Shown: piece after piece, positions 1 through 11,503 of the stretch
How the letters are laid out: every line of letters starts with the position of its first letter
Numbering within the stretch: the first letter of the stretch is position 1
Assembly (NCBI RefSeq): GCF_028769735.1
Contig: NC_088172.1
Span: forward strand, 35,957,897-36,021,896
Direction: 5' to 3'
Source of the DNA: Zonotrichia leucophrys gambelii
Lineage: Eukaryota; Chordata; Aves; Passeriformes; Passerellidae
Length of the DNA: 64,000 nucleotides
Made by a program: the position numbers and the translations under genes
Notes under the pieces: generated by a model
Database searches by the model: none
Told to the model about the DNA's origin: nothing
What the model saw: the letters and a program-made list of their open reading frames with translations, nothing else

Positions 1-880
1 ACAAAACCTTTTAAAAAAACCAAGAGGATCTGAATATTTTTACATTACTCTGAAACGCACAGAAAACCGCAGAAACTGAGATACAAGTTTCCAACCATTT
101 CAAGCTCTCAGATCTGCCAGCAGTGGCTGTAAACGACAATTTTAAGAAGCTCTGTGGCTCCGGAGCCCACTCCCGAGCTCACCTGTTTCCTTTAAGGACG
201 GACGGAGAGTCTGTGCCCCGGAACAAGCCCAGCCTGTGTTCGGGAGCAGAGTCCGATCCCAGTTCCTGCTGGCGCTCAGCTGCTCCCCTGCAGGCCAAGG
301 CGAGGAACAGGGAGAGGCTGTTCTACTTTGGAGCGACAGATAGGAGGAGTCAGAAATACGAGCACAGCTCCCCATTGTTGCTGCGAACGACCTGGATTGT
401 TCCATGGCTTGGCACAGAAATCTGCTTTCCCGCTTGGCCTTGCGGCAGAGATGGGCCGCTGCCCCAGCGCACCGGGTAGCTCGGCCTGCTGCCCGTGGCT
501 GTGCCAGTGGGTGTGATGGGGTGTGCTCCGGCTGTGCAAGTGCTGTCACTTCAGAATTCTGTGTCTCAGACTCGATTTGCTGCTCTGGCACTGAGGGTGT
601 GGGAGCTGTGCCAGCCCCGATGCCATGAAGGCGCTGGGGAGGCTGCCCTGGGCTCTGCCGTTCCTGGGGAACAGAGGTGTTCAGAGCTCGCTGGTTCATG
701 CCCTTACACCCCGTGTGTTTCTACCTGAGGGTTTGGAATCAGAATCAGTACTGCTCTAAAAGTCTGATGGTATCTCCTTGAGCTTTGCAGAAGGATCAGA
801 TCACGCCTTTCTCAGTGTTCTGTTCACCAGCTCTTGAGTGTTTGATCTGTCAGAGAATAAAACTGACGCTTCAGACTAAA
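1..880. other. Unassigned GC-rich segment at the left edge
   Basis: Positions about 120-720 are GC-richer than the following 3 kb and contain several CpGs. A plus-strand AATAAA lies at 856-861, so this could be the 3' end of a gene outside the window. No open frame here resembles a family I know and no convincing splice pair was found. The longest frame (185 codons, minus) looks like chance coding in GC-rich DNA. Confidence 0.25.
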
Positions 881-2403
881 AAGGGTATCACATATGTGTG
901 GGATTTTTCTGTGGATTTTTTTTTTCCTGTAATAATGAGATTTTTGGATTCAGGCTTTTAAACTCCTCTTTGAAATGGAACAAATCAAGTATAGATAAAA
1001 TTCATTTGTTCTCACATGACTTGAAGAGCTAATAATTGATGCGTTTCTGAAGATGGAAAGATCATGGAGCCTGGTCTACAGTGCACACAGCCTGATTCAG
1101 TGCCAGTACTGGCATTTTCCCTCCTCCACTGTCCTCAGAGGACTTTGCAATCCACTGCAGTTTAAAATAACTTTCTCTTGCAGTCATTGACAATGCAAAT
1201 TCACATGATAAAAATATGTTTTATTATTTTATTATTCAAGGATGTACAGGACAGTCTGGAAAGTGTTAGTTTAGCAATTTCCTTTGTCCCTTGGGTCTGT
1301 GGCCCCTGTGTAGCTATAATGCCATTAGAGAACTTACTGTGTGTAGTGAGATTAGTAACTATGTTATCTGGAAGCAGGCTAAAATACAGCATTAGAAAGA
1401 TAAAGCACAACATCTTGAACCAAATAGCGAAGACATCATTTTCAATTCTGTTAAGAAACATAGAGTGCAAATGCATAGGGTAGTCCTTTTATGAGAAGCA
1501 AGGCCACAATTGTTCTTGAAAAAACAGAAGGGAGTTCAGCAGCTGTAATGTTGTAAAGCAGCAGTTTCTTATTTAAAGCTTTGAACTTCTGTACTTTATT
1601 TCTTAATGAGCACTCTTGAGGTTGATGAAGTCCAAATTTTCTGTTGATTCAGCTACCTTTCTCTCTAAAGTAGTCTGCTATAATAACACAGGGACATAAA
1701 TAAATAAAAATTTTAATCAATGATTATTAAAGTCATGTACAGAATTGCTGTAATGGAGATGCTTTTTTTCAAGTACAAATCCCCCTTGCAGTGTACTGCA
1801 CTCAAATGATGACAGTGCTGTTTCTATCTGAAAATATAAAATACCTGTATTTGTGAGGTATTATTTGCTCTAAAGAATAAACACTAAACAGAACTTCAAA
1901 TAATTTTCAGAAATATCTCGTAGCATGCCAAGAAAAGTTACTTTTCTTTTTTTTCCCGCAAAGAAATCATTCAGGACAGCAAGAGTAAACCCCCAAAAAT
2001 AACTACTGCAAATCTGGCCCTGGAAATACTTAGCATTAGTCTTTGCTAGGAACAGTGGCCAGTTTTGAGCAATGTGACTATTAGCAAGAACAAATAACGA
2101 GTGGATATTGTTACAGGATTTTGAAAGTGCTGGCATTTTTTGCAGTCTTTCAGCTTTACACTTTCTGCCTTCATCCCATAGCAGAAAAAAAAAAAAAAAG
2201 AAAAAAAAAGAAAAAAGAAAAAAAGAAAGCTCACATCAAATATGATATGGCTCCTGAATTTATTACTGAGCCAGCCAGGCAGACAACGGTGCCTTTTGGA
2301 TCTGCTCCAGCTCTGTGTGTCGTCCTGCTGAAAAAAATAAGATAGAGCCAGTCTGAAGTTAGATTATAGGGGAAAGCCTTGCTGTTAGATTTAATAAATC
2401 CCA
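881..2403. other. Intergenic AT-rich sequence, no gene seen
   Basis: Only short frames without recognisable domains are present. The one notable structure is the purine tract at 2184-2229, listed separately. Confidence 0.5.
2184..2229 (+). repeat. A-rich purine tract
   Basis: About 46 bases are made only of A with interspersed G, a low-complexity polypurine tract. No retrocopy body is recognisable immediately 5' of it, so it is probably a simple repeat rather than the tail of a processed pseudogene. Confidence 0.7.
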
Positions 2404-3345
2404 TTCCCCCAGGCTCTGCACTCTTTTGTGGGGGCCAGCTCTTTTGAATGTCTTTATTGATGGTTTGGAGGAGGGGACCGAGTCCATCCTCTGAAGGTTT
2501 CCAGACAGCACCAATCTGAGTGTTGATCTGCTGGAGAGTGGGAAGGCTCTGCAGAGGGATCTGGACAGGCTGGATCCATGGGCTGAGGTCAATTGTTTGA
2601 GGTTCAACAAAGCCAAGTGCTGGGTCCTGCACTTGGTTCATAACAACCCCTGCACTGCCACAGGTTGGGGCAGAGTGGCTGGAAAGGTGTTCAGTGAAAA
2701 AGGACCTGGGGGTGCTGGGGACAGCAGCTGAACATGGCCCAGGTGTGCCCAGGTGGCCAAGAAGGCCAAAGGCACCTGGGCTGTACCAGCCCTGGTTAGG
2801 CAGCAGGGCCAGGGCAGTGACTGTGCCCTGTGCTGGGCATGGCTGAGGTCACCTTGAGGACTTGGCCCACTTCTGGGCCCTCAGCTCAGGAAGGACATTG
2901 AGGGGCTGAAGCGTGTCCAGGGAGGGGAACAGAGCTGGCGAAGGCTCTGGAGCACAGGTCTGAGGAGCAGCAGCTGAGGGAGCTGGGAAAGGGGCTCAGC
3001 CTGGGGAAAAGGAGGCTCAGGGGGAAACCCTTCTCTCTCTGTACAGCTGACAGGAGGGTGAAGCCTGGTGAGGGTTGGGCTCTTCTCTCAAGTTACAAGT
3101 GATAGAACAAGATGAGATGACCTCACATTGCATAAGCGGAGGTTCAGATTGGATTTTAGAAACAATTTCTTCACCAAAAGGGCTGTAAAACACTGGAACA
3201 GACTGCCCAGAGTCACCATCCCTGGAGGTACTTGAAAGATCTGTAAATGTGACACTGACAGACACGGTTTAGTGCTGGGCTTGGCAGTGCTGGGTTAATG
3301 GCTGGACTCCATGATCTTTAGGTCTTTTCCAGCCGTGATTCCGGG
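2404..3345 (+). repeat. CR1 LINE, 5'-truncated copy (plus orientation)
   Basis: The stretch follows the CR1 3' portion in order: the end of the reverse-transcriptase frame (CTTTATTGATGGTTTGGAGG and following), the 'aggctctgcagagggatctg' block, the 'ggccaagaaggccaa' block, the 'gaaaaggaggctcag' block, and finally the 3' end with 'ggactccatgatcttta'. Stop codons break the reading frame, so it is a dead fossil. Boundaries are estimated by eye. Confidence 0.85.
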
Positions 3346-4710
3346 CACAGACAGAGCTGTCAGTGGATAGAAGAATGGGCTTGTTTCATGTGCTGTATCA
3401 GTGATAGTAACTTGGCAGCTACAGGTGCTTTCACTGCACTGTTTCTCCAGAATTAGGCAGAAAATATTTCTATAACAGTCCCTGGTATTGAATCTAGATC
3501 TGTGTTCCCAACCAGCATCCCAGTTCAGCCACAGCTTTGGTGTTATTGTATGGGCACACCTCATTCCATTCCAGTACATCTGCCAGGGCCAGAGAATGGA
3601 CCTACATCCATCTGCTTTACAGTCAGGATCACTGAGCACAAAGTGGTCAAAAAGATCTTCAAAACACCACTTAAATGGCATCTTTGTTCCAAAAAATCAA
3701 AGATGTGAAATTAGCAATCACCTTGCAAATCAGCTGAGCTGTACCCCAGCACGGGGCTCTGAGGCTGAGAGAACAAATGGATTTAGTAGAGTGCTGTGCT
3801 CCCTGCCATTATTTCTGCTTTGTGCTCTGATTTCACAGAGTTTCCACCTCTGCTGTCACTTCCCAGGAAGCTCTTGATCTCTCACAATAAAGCCAAAGGT
3901 CGATGCAGAGACTTGGCTTTATACCAATGATAACTGCATTTTCCACATGCTTTTTGTGCTGGCAAGGCTGTCACTCAGCAAAGCCTGAAGTTGGTTCACT
4001 TTCATTCTGTTCTGTAAAAAGAGAGATGTATAAATGTTCATTCCCCCTCCCCTTCATACTGGAAAACATACTTTGCTCCATGTGAAATTCAGGAGTTTCA
4101 GCAGGAGAAATGTAAGGCCCCAGATAACCAAAATAACAATAAAAACAACAGCATGAGAATTGACCAGCAGAAAACTGGTTCTCTTTCGCAGAAAGGCCAT
4201 AAAAGTCCAGTTACATTTTTATAGTGTAAGTATTACTGATTTTTTTCTCCTGGCATTAAATTTTCATCTTGCTGAAGAAACAGTCCACAGTGAAAACACT
4301 AGGAAATGAGACAACTTGCTACAACCATTAGATCAGAGCAGAACAAGGGAGTTGAGGGGGTTTTGCAGGCTGGGCTTGACCCAACCCAAAAATTATTTTC
4401 TTTTAAAATAAATAATCAGTTCTAGCACAGTGTGGGAAAATTACTGGCAGGAAATGAAACAAAAGTGAGAAGTATCTTGGGGCTAAAGTTATACATTATT
4501 ACTACACATTATAACTATGAAACTATGGGGAAAACAGAAATTGTCCAGCAACATCTTTTCAGTGTTGGAGAATCGAGGCATTACATTTTTTTGGTCATGA
4601 TGTGTAGTGGAAATTATATCATTCACATCTGCCTAGGTTGTTGAAATCTTCCCTTTTATCTCTAGCAACTAAGCAGTAGCTTCTATTAGAAACATTAATT
4701 CAGCAGGAGA
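3346..4710. other. Intergenic sequence, no gene seen
   Basis: Frames up to 129 codons occur but show no domain, coiled coil or membrane pattern I can name. A 20-base block near 4472-4491 (atcttggggctaaagttata) closely repeats, in direct orientation, sequence just right of the inverted-arm composite (about 6499-6518). Confidence 0.4.
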
Positions 4711-5006
4711 GTGTTGTCATTATTGTGCAAAGATTCCATATTGCCAGAGTTTCATACCTCCTGGATGTTTCTTGCAGGCAGCTCCTCCAGGCCCTGACTC
4801 TTCCTTGTCCTCACAGCAGCCAACTGACTCCAGCTCCCCTCAGCCAACCAATGCACTCTTTTATAACACTCTTCTGACTGGCTACAGCTGTGGCCTGTTA
4901 ACATCAGGCCTCCTCCTAATCCTTAGTAATTGGCTCAGCTGCAACTTTTTAGGGGGTAAGATTACTTTCTATACCACCTTCATTTACTTATATTGTATCC
5001 CCCTGC
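4711..5006 (-). repeat. Left arm of a ~1.8-kb inverted-repeat composite
   Basis: The reverse complement of 6181-6486 aligns along this whole stretch, with clear divergence and one ~25-bp gap. Shared landmarks include GTGTTGTCATTAT at the outer end, CTTTTATAACACTCTTCTGA, GGCCTGTTAACATCAGGCCT, TTTAGGGGGTAAGA and TCCCCCT at the inner end. Read on the minus strand it carries TATAAAAG (858-865 of the 4 kb block, i.e. 4858-4865), pointing away from the composite's centre. The CCAAT box of the other arm is CCAGT here. Confidence 0.8.
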
Positions 5007-6180
5007 AAGAGGGTGAAAGAACACCAGCTGATCATAGGTGCATTTGGTTTCTTTGGTCTTGTATCCAGGCCCAGGTGTGGATGCAATTGATGACAGCTGC
5101 AATTGTAAGAGGAAGTGAGGAAGGTACCTTACCCACTAAAATTCTAAAAGTGCTTTGGCAGGATAATGGCGATTGAGTTTGGAGAGAAATTCCAATTCTG
5201 GTGGTATTTAGTCAGTTTTACCTATGATGCCATTGACGACACAGCCACAGCTTTTGTGTTGACTGTCCACAATCCTTGGGTGTGTATTATATACCAATCA
5301 TTGTGTGAGGGTTCAATCACAGTGGGACTATACTCTGGGAGCAGAGAGTATGGGCCCAAAAAGATGGAAAAAATTGGCAAGGCATTGATGTCATTGTGCA
5401 AGAACAACAAGGAGTCATTTGTGAAAGTAACACAAAGCTAAGACATTTGTCTTGACACTGAACAAAAATGTTTGTCATTTTGAGACACATCCCAGGGAAA
5501 TCCCTGAAAATGGTTTCAATTGTACAAATTGGTGATAGAAGCATGAGAGTTTTTTGTGATTCCATGGTAACTCTTAGATAATGTTAGTGTAGCCACAAGT
5601 AATCACTCAAATGTTTGTGTTTGTAAATCCATTGAAATTATGCAATGTGGTTTTATTTACTCAGCTCCTACCACATCTTACCAGTTATTACAGTTTAACT
5701 AAATGCTGATTCAAGACCTGCTGCCCACACCCATTGGAATGAATCTCACCTTGAGCAGGAAACTGCTACAACATGAAGACTCAGAACAATTGCTGAAACA
5801 AGCTCAAGAAAATGGACAAAGGACTCTGGTCCTTGCACATCACAATGTGGAGAAAATAGATAATGTTTTGGAACCAGCCAAGAAAGATGCAGAACAGTGG
5901 TGATGAGATACCCTCTTCAGATGATCACCAACAACTGCTACAGGAATTTGTTGTATTCATATTAACCCTTTTTCCTTCTGTCTTGATAAAGGTATTATAT
6001 GTTAAAGTTTGTATTTTTATGAGGCAATTAGCCTATTGACCACCCCTACAAATATCAGATAATCAATGCAATACAAATGCTTGAAACACTCTTGAACTCC
6101 ATTTGGATATTGGGAAGCTTGAGTGACTACAGTCATGGAGTTGATTAAGTGGGAAAATGGGGGAAAATTAGAGGCATCTG
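5007..6180. other. Core between the inverted arms, unrecognised
   Basis: About 1.2 kb lies between the arms. It holds plus-strand frames of 91 codons (5166-5441) and 66 codons (5703-5903), the second rich in Leu, Gln, Glu and Lys. Neither matches a transposase, integrase or reverse transcriptase motif that I can see. The 3' part has a purine-rich run around 6150-6170 that would suit a retroviral polypurine tract, but an inverted arm does not fit a normal LTR pair. I do not know what this is. Confidence 0.35.
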
Positions 6181-6486
6181 TGTAGGGGGATGTAGTGTGG
6201 GTAAATAAAGGTGGTGTAGAATGTTCTCTTACCCCCTAAAGTGCTGCAGCTGGGTTAATTACCAAGGATTAGGAGCAGGCCTGATGTTAACAGGCCATAG
6301 CTGTAGCCAATCAGAAGAGTGTTATAAAAGAGTGGATTGGTTGGCTGAGGGGAACTGGGGTCAGTTGGTTACTGTCAGTGCCTAGAGGAGCTGCCTTCAA
6401 AAAGCATCAAGGAGGTACAAAACTCTAGTAATATGGAGTCTTTGCAATATAATGGCGATAGAACTCTTGTACTATAATGACAACAC
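6181..6486 (+). repeat. Right arm of the inverted-repeat composite
   Basis: This is the inverted partner of 4711-5006. Read on the plus strand it contains AATAAA (6204-6209), a CCAAT box (6307-6311) and TATAAAAG (6323-6330), with the CCAAT-to-TATA spacing short but promoter-like. The TATA points outward, away from the core. No target-site duplication is visible next to the two outer ends. Confidence 0.8.
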
Positions 6487-7274
6487 TTCTGGGGGAAAAT
6501 CTTGAGGCTAAAGTTATAATCACATTCCAACAGAAGCTGTAACATTAGGAAATTTTAGGGTAAAAGGCAGTTGTGATTTCAAGGAGGGAATGCAGTTGGC
6601 AAGCACCGAATTAATTCCATGATAATTCCCCATGCAACACCCCCTGCAGCCTGAAGAAAATGCTGAGGAGGGATGAAACGGAAGGAGGAGCAGGATGGAG
6701 ACCCCATGGCTCTGTTGTGATTCCTGCAGGAATGGGAACTCAGTGGTACCTCATAGCTGACAAACCACACAGCAGCTACCAGGCCTAGGATGGAGGAGAT
6801 GTCCTGTTCCTCAGTCAGCAGCTGTGGGGAAATTGCTCTCCTCAGATGAACCCCACACTTTGTACTCTCATTGTGAAGATGTGACACACGTCCATCCCAA
6901 AGTTACCCACCCAAAGTGTGACCACCCCTCCCTGAGCACACACTCTGTATTTTGTTAACTATGTCTTTGAGAGCAAAGTGAGGGAATTTTGCACCAATTG
7001 AGAACAAAAGTATGTTTGACTAGAATCACTCAAGCTTCATCTAAGTGTAAAGAAATAATCTGACAGTGAGTTAAGAGGGGGACAAGTTAGGAAAGGCCCC
7101 ATGTAACTTCTGGGATGGGTTGATGGGCTGATTGTGGCTTTTCCCCTGTGGGCACACCTGTTGGGTAGGATCTCTACACATTGATTATCTCAAACTTTCA
7201 CTGGTGATCAGAGCCTGTGGACCCCTTCAAACTTGTTCTTGCAGTCAGTACACTGTCAGTGACAATCTCTGCCC
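6487..7274. other. Non-coding sequence, possibly LTR-derived
   Basis: No gene is seen. The stretch leads into the AATAAAG-bearing block at 7275-7386 and may be the upstream part of the same old LTR, but I could not fix a left terminus. Confidence 0.3.
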
Positions 7275-7386
7275 CGACTCTTCTGCGACAGTGAAGAGTC
7301 ACGACTCTTCTGCGACAGTCTTCTGTGATCAGTGTATTTGTTAATAAAGTGTGTTATTTCCTTAATTGCTCAGCCTGAGTCCTTCA
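7275..7386 (+). mobile_element. LTR-like 3' end with 27-bp tandem/hairpin repeat
   Basis: An 18-bp unit (CGACTCTTCTGCGACAGT) occurs at 7275-7292 and again at 7302-7319, giving a 27-bp period. GACTCTTC (7276-7283) also pairs with GAAGAGTC (7293-7300), so the RNA or single strand could form an 8-bp stem. Then come AATAAAG (7343-7349), a short T-rich stretch and a possible CA terminus at 7385-7386. This resembles the R-U5 end of a retroviral LTR. No coding capacity is present and the left boundary is unknown. Confidence 0.35.
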
Positions 7387-7914
7387 AGGGTACTGGCAGG
7401 CAATGACAGTGGATAAAAATGACAAAATTAATAACATAGAGACTAAGAGTGTGGGGGATCCAGGAGGGTGGGGCGGGGGGGTGTCTTTCTTTCCAGACTG
7501 ATATCAGGGCTTTGACTCTGACACGCTGCTGTCGCAAGTCCCTAGCCAGGTAAATGAACGCACGCTGGGCACAGCAGGCTGTGCCGGGGGATCCCATTCC
7601 AGGACAATGGCAAGCGGCAGGGCACAAGGCTGTCTTCGTGCCTGGGGCGCTGACAAACCAATCATAATAATACATTAAAAAAAAAAAAAGTATAAAGGCT
7701 CCAGGAAACACCCCGTTTTCGTGGCACACAGTTATTGGGAGATCTGTGTGTCAGTGCAGCACTGCTGGAGGAAAAAACCCTGACATTTCTGTCATCTGAT
7801 GGTATCCCTGGCTGATTGCAGTTTCAAATTTGGTGGCGTGGTCAGCACTGCAGGGGAATGCAGTGAAATCTCGTAATACGATTTAATGAACTTTGAATAA
7901 TAAAGCAGTGAACC
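7387..7914. other. Sequence upstream of the CpG island, no gene seen
   Basis: It contains a G-rich run near 7442-7483 and an A12 run near 7679. A 119-codon minus frame (7370-7729) shows no known domain. Confidence 0.4.
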
Positions 7915-8700
7915 GCACTGCGCCGGCTCGCTTCGGCTCGGCCGCGTTCGGCTCGATTCGGCTCGGCGGAGCCGTCTTTGCTCCTGATTGGCTCGCTTAC
8001 CGCGCGCTCCCCTCTCTGATTGGTGGGAAGCCTTGCCGGCGGGAGGTCTTATTGGAGTTACCATAGCAGTGTGGGACGCTGCGCGGCCGGACGCGGAGGG
8101 ATCCGGCCGCGCCGCCGTTCCGTCTGTCTTCGGAACCAGATCAGAGCTGCCGCAGCGTTGTCCCCGCAGGTTTCTGTGCCCTGTCCCCACGGATATCCGC
8201 GTCCCTCTCCCCACGGGCGGCATCTCCTCATCCGGAGAGGCTGCGGGTGATGGGGGAGGGACTATGTTTTTCGAACACGAAGGGGCGGTGCCACTGATGT
8301 GAGGCGCGACAGAGGCGCGCTTCGCCGCCATTTTCCCCTCAGCGGGGCGGGGCCGTGCCGGGCGGGTTTGGCTTCGATTGTAGCCCTGTGCTGCCGCCCC
8401 TGGAGCCTTATGGCGCTGTTTTCACCGCCCCAGTGAGGGACTCCGGTATGGGGATGGTAGATGTGGATCTTTGCTGGCCGCCTCCTCTTCCCTGGGGCCT
8501 GCAGGACCCGCCTCAGCACCGGGCAGGGTGCGGGACGAGCCGTGCCCAGAGGGTCTCAGCCTTTCCCTTTCGCCCGCCTTTATCTCATCGCTGCCCCCGA
8601 AGTGCAGGGCCAGGCCAGGCCCCTCCGGGCATGCACGCGTTGCGTGTTAGCTCAGCATTCTCACTCTGAAAGGTTCTGTTCGCAGAGCTGCCCTGCTCGC
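7915..8700 (+). promoter_or_regulatory. CpG-island promoter, probably of the FAM228 gene
   Basis: The block is strikingly rich in CpG compared with its surroundings. It includes clustered CGGCTCG units (7923-7967), three ATTGG boxes, a GC box GGGGCGGGG (8344-8352) and a YY1-type motif (GCCGCCATTTT, 8324-8334). The ATTGG boxes at 7987-8055 would place a plus-strand start near 8110-8160 if they sit at the usual 60-100 bp upstream. The first identified FAM228 coding exon is 3.2 kb further on, so a non-coding first exon is implied but its donor could not be fixed. The YY1 motif reads AAAATGGCGGC on the minus strand, so divergent transcription is also possible. Confidence 0.65.
7987..8055 (-). promoter_or_regulatory. 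Three inverted CCAAT (NF-Y) boxes at 32-bp spacing
   Basis: ATTGG occurs at 7987-7991, 8019-8023 and 8051-8055, all in the same orientation and exactly 32 bp apart. NF-Y binds CCAAT in either orientation, and multiple sites about three helical turns apart are a known feature of TATA-less, often cell-cycle or divergent, promoters. No TATA box is seen near. Confidence 0.7.
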
Positions 8701-9017
8701 TCTGGAGACTCGTTCTCTCACTGTTCTCTGCCCCTGAGGCGATGCATGTTCTCGGTCCCTGAGCGGGACCAAGGCTCCAGTGCAGGCAGCCGGCTGTGCT
8801 TGTGCACGGTGACATCCGTGCGGTGACACGTGGCTGAACGCGGTTTTGGGAGGACGGAGGCATTTGTGAGGGTGCTTTGTTTGTCACAGGGAGATTAAAA
8901 TGCGTTTCCTCAAAGCTGCAGAGCCTCGTGTTTGGGCACAGGGAGCTGCACTGCTGACAGTGCAGAAGGATGCATGTTTATCTAGGAAGGATTTTTAGGT
9001 TGTTCTCAGGTTTAATT

Positions 9018-9153
9018 ATCACAGAATGGTTTGGATTGGAAAGGATCTTTAAGATCATCTAGTTCCAACTCCCTGCCATGGGCAGGGACACCTTCCCCTA
9101 AACCAGATTGCTCCAAGCCCCATCCGATCTGGCCTTGGACACTTCCAGGGATC
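9018..9153 (-). repeat. CR1 LINE 3'-end fragment (minus orientation)
   Basis: It starts with 'atcacagaatggtttggatt' and continues through 'agatcatctagttccaactc' and 'ccatgggcagggacacctt', the reverse complement of the CR1 3' end. About 135 bp are recognisable. Confidence 0.85.
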
Positions 9154-10293
9154 TGGCACAGTCAAACAAATGTCCTGATACAGGACAGCCAGCCTGCTCA
9201 TGGGATTTGCCATCTGCAGACTGCAACTGGTAGATTGACTAAATGCTTGTTTTATCCACTCAGATTCTGGAAATCCTTTACTCTATTTCTGTCTAAGCTT
9301 GTGATTAAATCTGTAGTTTCAAGACCTGCAAAACAGCTGCTGTCTCATATCAGTGAGCCCTGCCTTTGCAGAGAGGAAGATGGCATCTCCCAGCAAGAAT
9401 CCAAAAAAAGGCAGAAAAAGAAAGGATTAAGATTCAGTAGAAGCTAGAATTATGAAGATTGGTGGTGGGGGGAAATCTGCAGCTAGAGTCTTTGCCACTT
9501 TTGGGTTCCTGAAGGCAAATTGCTGCAGAGGCACATTCTCTGTGTTTGCTCTGTTTTATCTCCCCTGGGATCCCAATTCTCTGAGGAGATCAAGCACCTC
9601 CTCTGCTTTGTGCTCAGCCTGTCTTTGTGAGGTGGAGGAAATCTGTAAATGGTGGCATGACACAGGAGCCTGTGGCACCTGTGCAGGTAGGGAGGATATA
9701 TTGCTCATAGGAAGGTGTGCTGGGTTTTTGTAATGCCAAATCTATAGCCTGTCAGGTATCCAAATCTCTTCAGCCCTTGCTGTTTGCCTGTTAATTTTGT
9801 ATCAGAAATTGGTTCTGTGAGGTTTGCTTTTCTTCTAGCTGGTACTGAGATTGATGTCGTTTGGATTTTGCCTTTTATTTCTTTTATATGTTCTCTGTAT
9901 TCTTCATACATATATTTGTAACTCTGTCACCTATTTATTAGTAACTAGTTTTCCCAGTAATTTTCCATGGCCTTTCCCTAAGCAGAAAGAGGAAACAAAT
10001 TCCAGAGCTCCAAGCCCTGAGAGGTACAAGACCTCTATCCTGTCTTGCTTCTTCCTGGGAAGCAAGGCTGAGAACAACTCTTTGGGATACATTCCCATGG
10101 ACAAAGTACAGCTAGTGCTGAAGGGGGGGGGCTCCAGAGAAGGGGCTTCACCTTGGGGAATTGCATCACCACTTGTTCTCCTAATTGCTGCTTTTTAGCA
10201 ATTATGCTAGTTTCCTAAAACCTATACAAATGTACTCACCCCTGGGAGGGGTTTGTGTGGACATCTTTCCATAGCTGCCTCTGAAGGCCTTCA

Positions 10294-10351
10294 AATAAAG
10301 ATCCCCTTTTGTATTACCTCCTTGCTAAAATTATCTCGAGTTTCATTTCCA
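10294..10351 (+). mobile_element. Possible LTR 3' end (R-U5-like)
   Basis: AATAAAG (10294-10300) is followed by a pyrimidine-rich ~50 bp stretch ending TTTCATTTCCA, a layout like the poly(A) signal and U5 of an endogenous retroviral LTR. A candidate left end is TGTGCTGGG at 9716, but no matching target duplication was found. This is a weak call. Confidence 0.25.
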
Positions 10352-11503
10352 GTTTGGGAAAAAGGCAACACGAGGTGTTCAGGTGACTTCCTGAACCCCC
10401 TTCCAACATATGCTCTCCTGTGATTTCTGACTCTTTCAGTCAGAAAAGACAGGAAAGAGGATGCAGGAATATCCCAGCAGTTGTTTTTGTCAGTGTACAA
10501 GAGCAGGGACTATAAAATGAAACAAATAAAGATGTAGATTACAGACTTTACCTTGAATTGATGGCATGAAATTTGAATCTGCACTCCAGAGAGGTATGCT
10601 GGGAGTCAGATATTGTCACTAAAGTGCTGGATTGGACAGAATAAACTCTTAAGTGTTGTCTTCTACAAAAAAAAAAAAAAAGGTTATGTTCTATGAATAC
10701 CCAAGAGTCTTTGCTGATTCTTATAACTAGATACTGCAAAAAGTAATTGAATATCAGATTTATTTTTTTTTTTTTAATAACTGAAAGCTCTGTCTGAAGA
10801 CTTGGGGTCAGTATCTGTGCAGAAATAAGCTTTTCTTTTGTTCCATTCTTTACCCAAGTAATGTTGTGAATCCGTTGTTTCCTGGAAGCAGTGTGTCTCC
10901 AGTGAATCTGAGATAAATAGGGGTTTAAATGGAGGTTCCTGTAAAGGGCATTTTGCCTCTGTGGTTGCACTGTCTCTGTTATAAATCAATCCACATATCC
11001 TGATGCCCATACTAGAGAGAAGATGGAATTTTCTGACTGGAGCTGAGTTAGCACTTCACCATAAGCTTCATCTGGTAGAACTAAGTTTAAATACCAATAA
11101 AATGTAGCCATAGTGGGATGTGGCAGTTACTTGAAAGGGATTTTATCTGATTGAAAAAGGCACAAAGGAAAGAAGTAATAGTCTGGAGGTGAAATTTGAT
11201 AACTCTGAAATGTTTCCAGAGCTGACAGGCATTTTCAAATAATTTGTCAATCCATGTTCTTGGAAAGAAAATGGTGTGTGGAGATGAGGACAGACGGTTC
11301 CACCAGAGGCAATATCTGATTGTAAACCTGATACTTCATCTCTGTGTTTTACTTAATGTGACAGGAAAATGTAGCAGGTATCAGCAGGTGGAAGTCCTTT
11401 AGAGAGCTGTTTCACTGATCAGTAGGAATTGTAAGAAAATTTAGATTTTGCTGTTAATACAATCATTTTTTATGGATTGTGATGGTTTTATTGTTTTTCC
11501 CAG

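Larger units (their letters stand above)
8701..11503 (+). other. Presumed 5' intron of the FAM228 gene
   Basis: No coding exon could be supported here. It holds a CR1 fragment (9018-9153) and an LTR-like end near 10294-10351. A short frame starting MASPSKNPKKGRKRKD at about 9380 stops after 16 codons and is not supported as an exon. Confidence 0.4.

Noticed and set aside
142..699. 185-codon minus-strand frame at the left edge
   Set aside because: No known domain and no splice or promoter context; GC-rich chance frame is likelier.
9380..9430. Short basic frame MASPSKNPKKGRKRKD as a possible FAM228 first coding exon
   Set aside because: It stops after 16 codons and no donor keeps it open into the 11504 exon.
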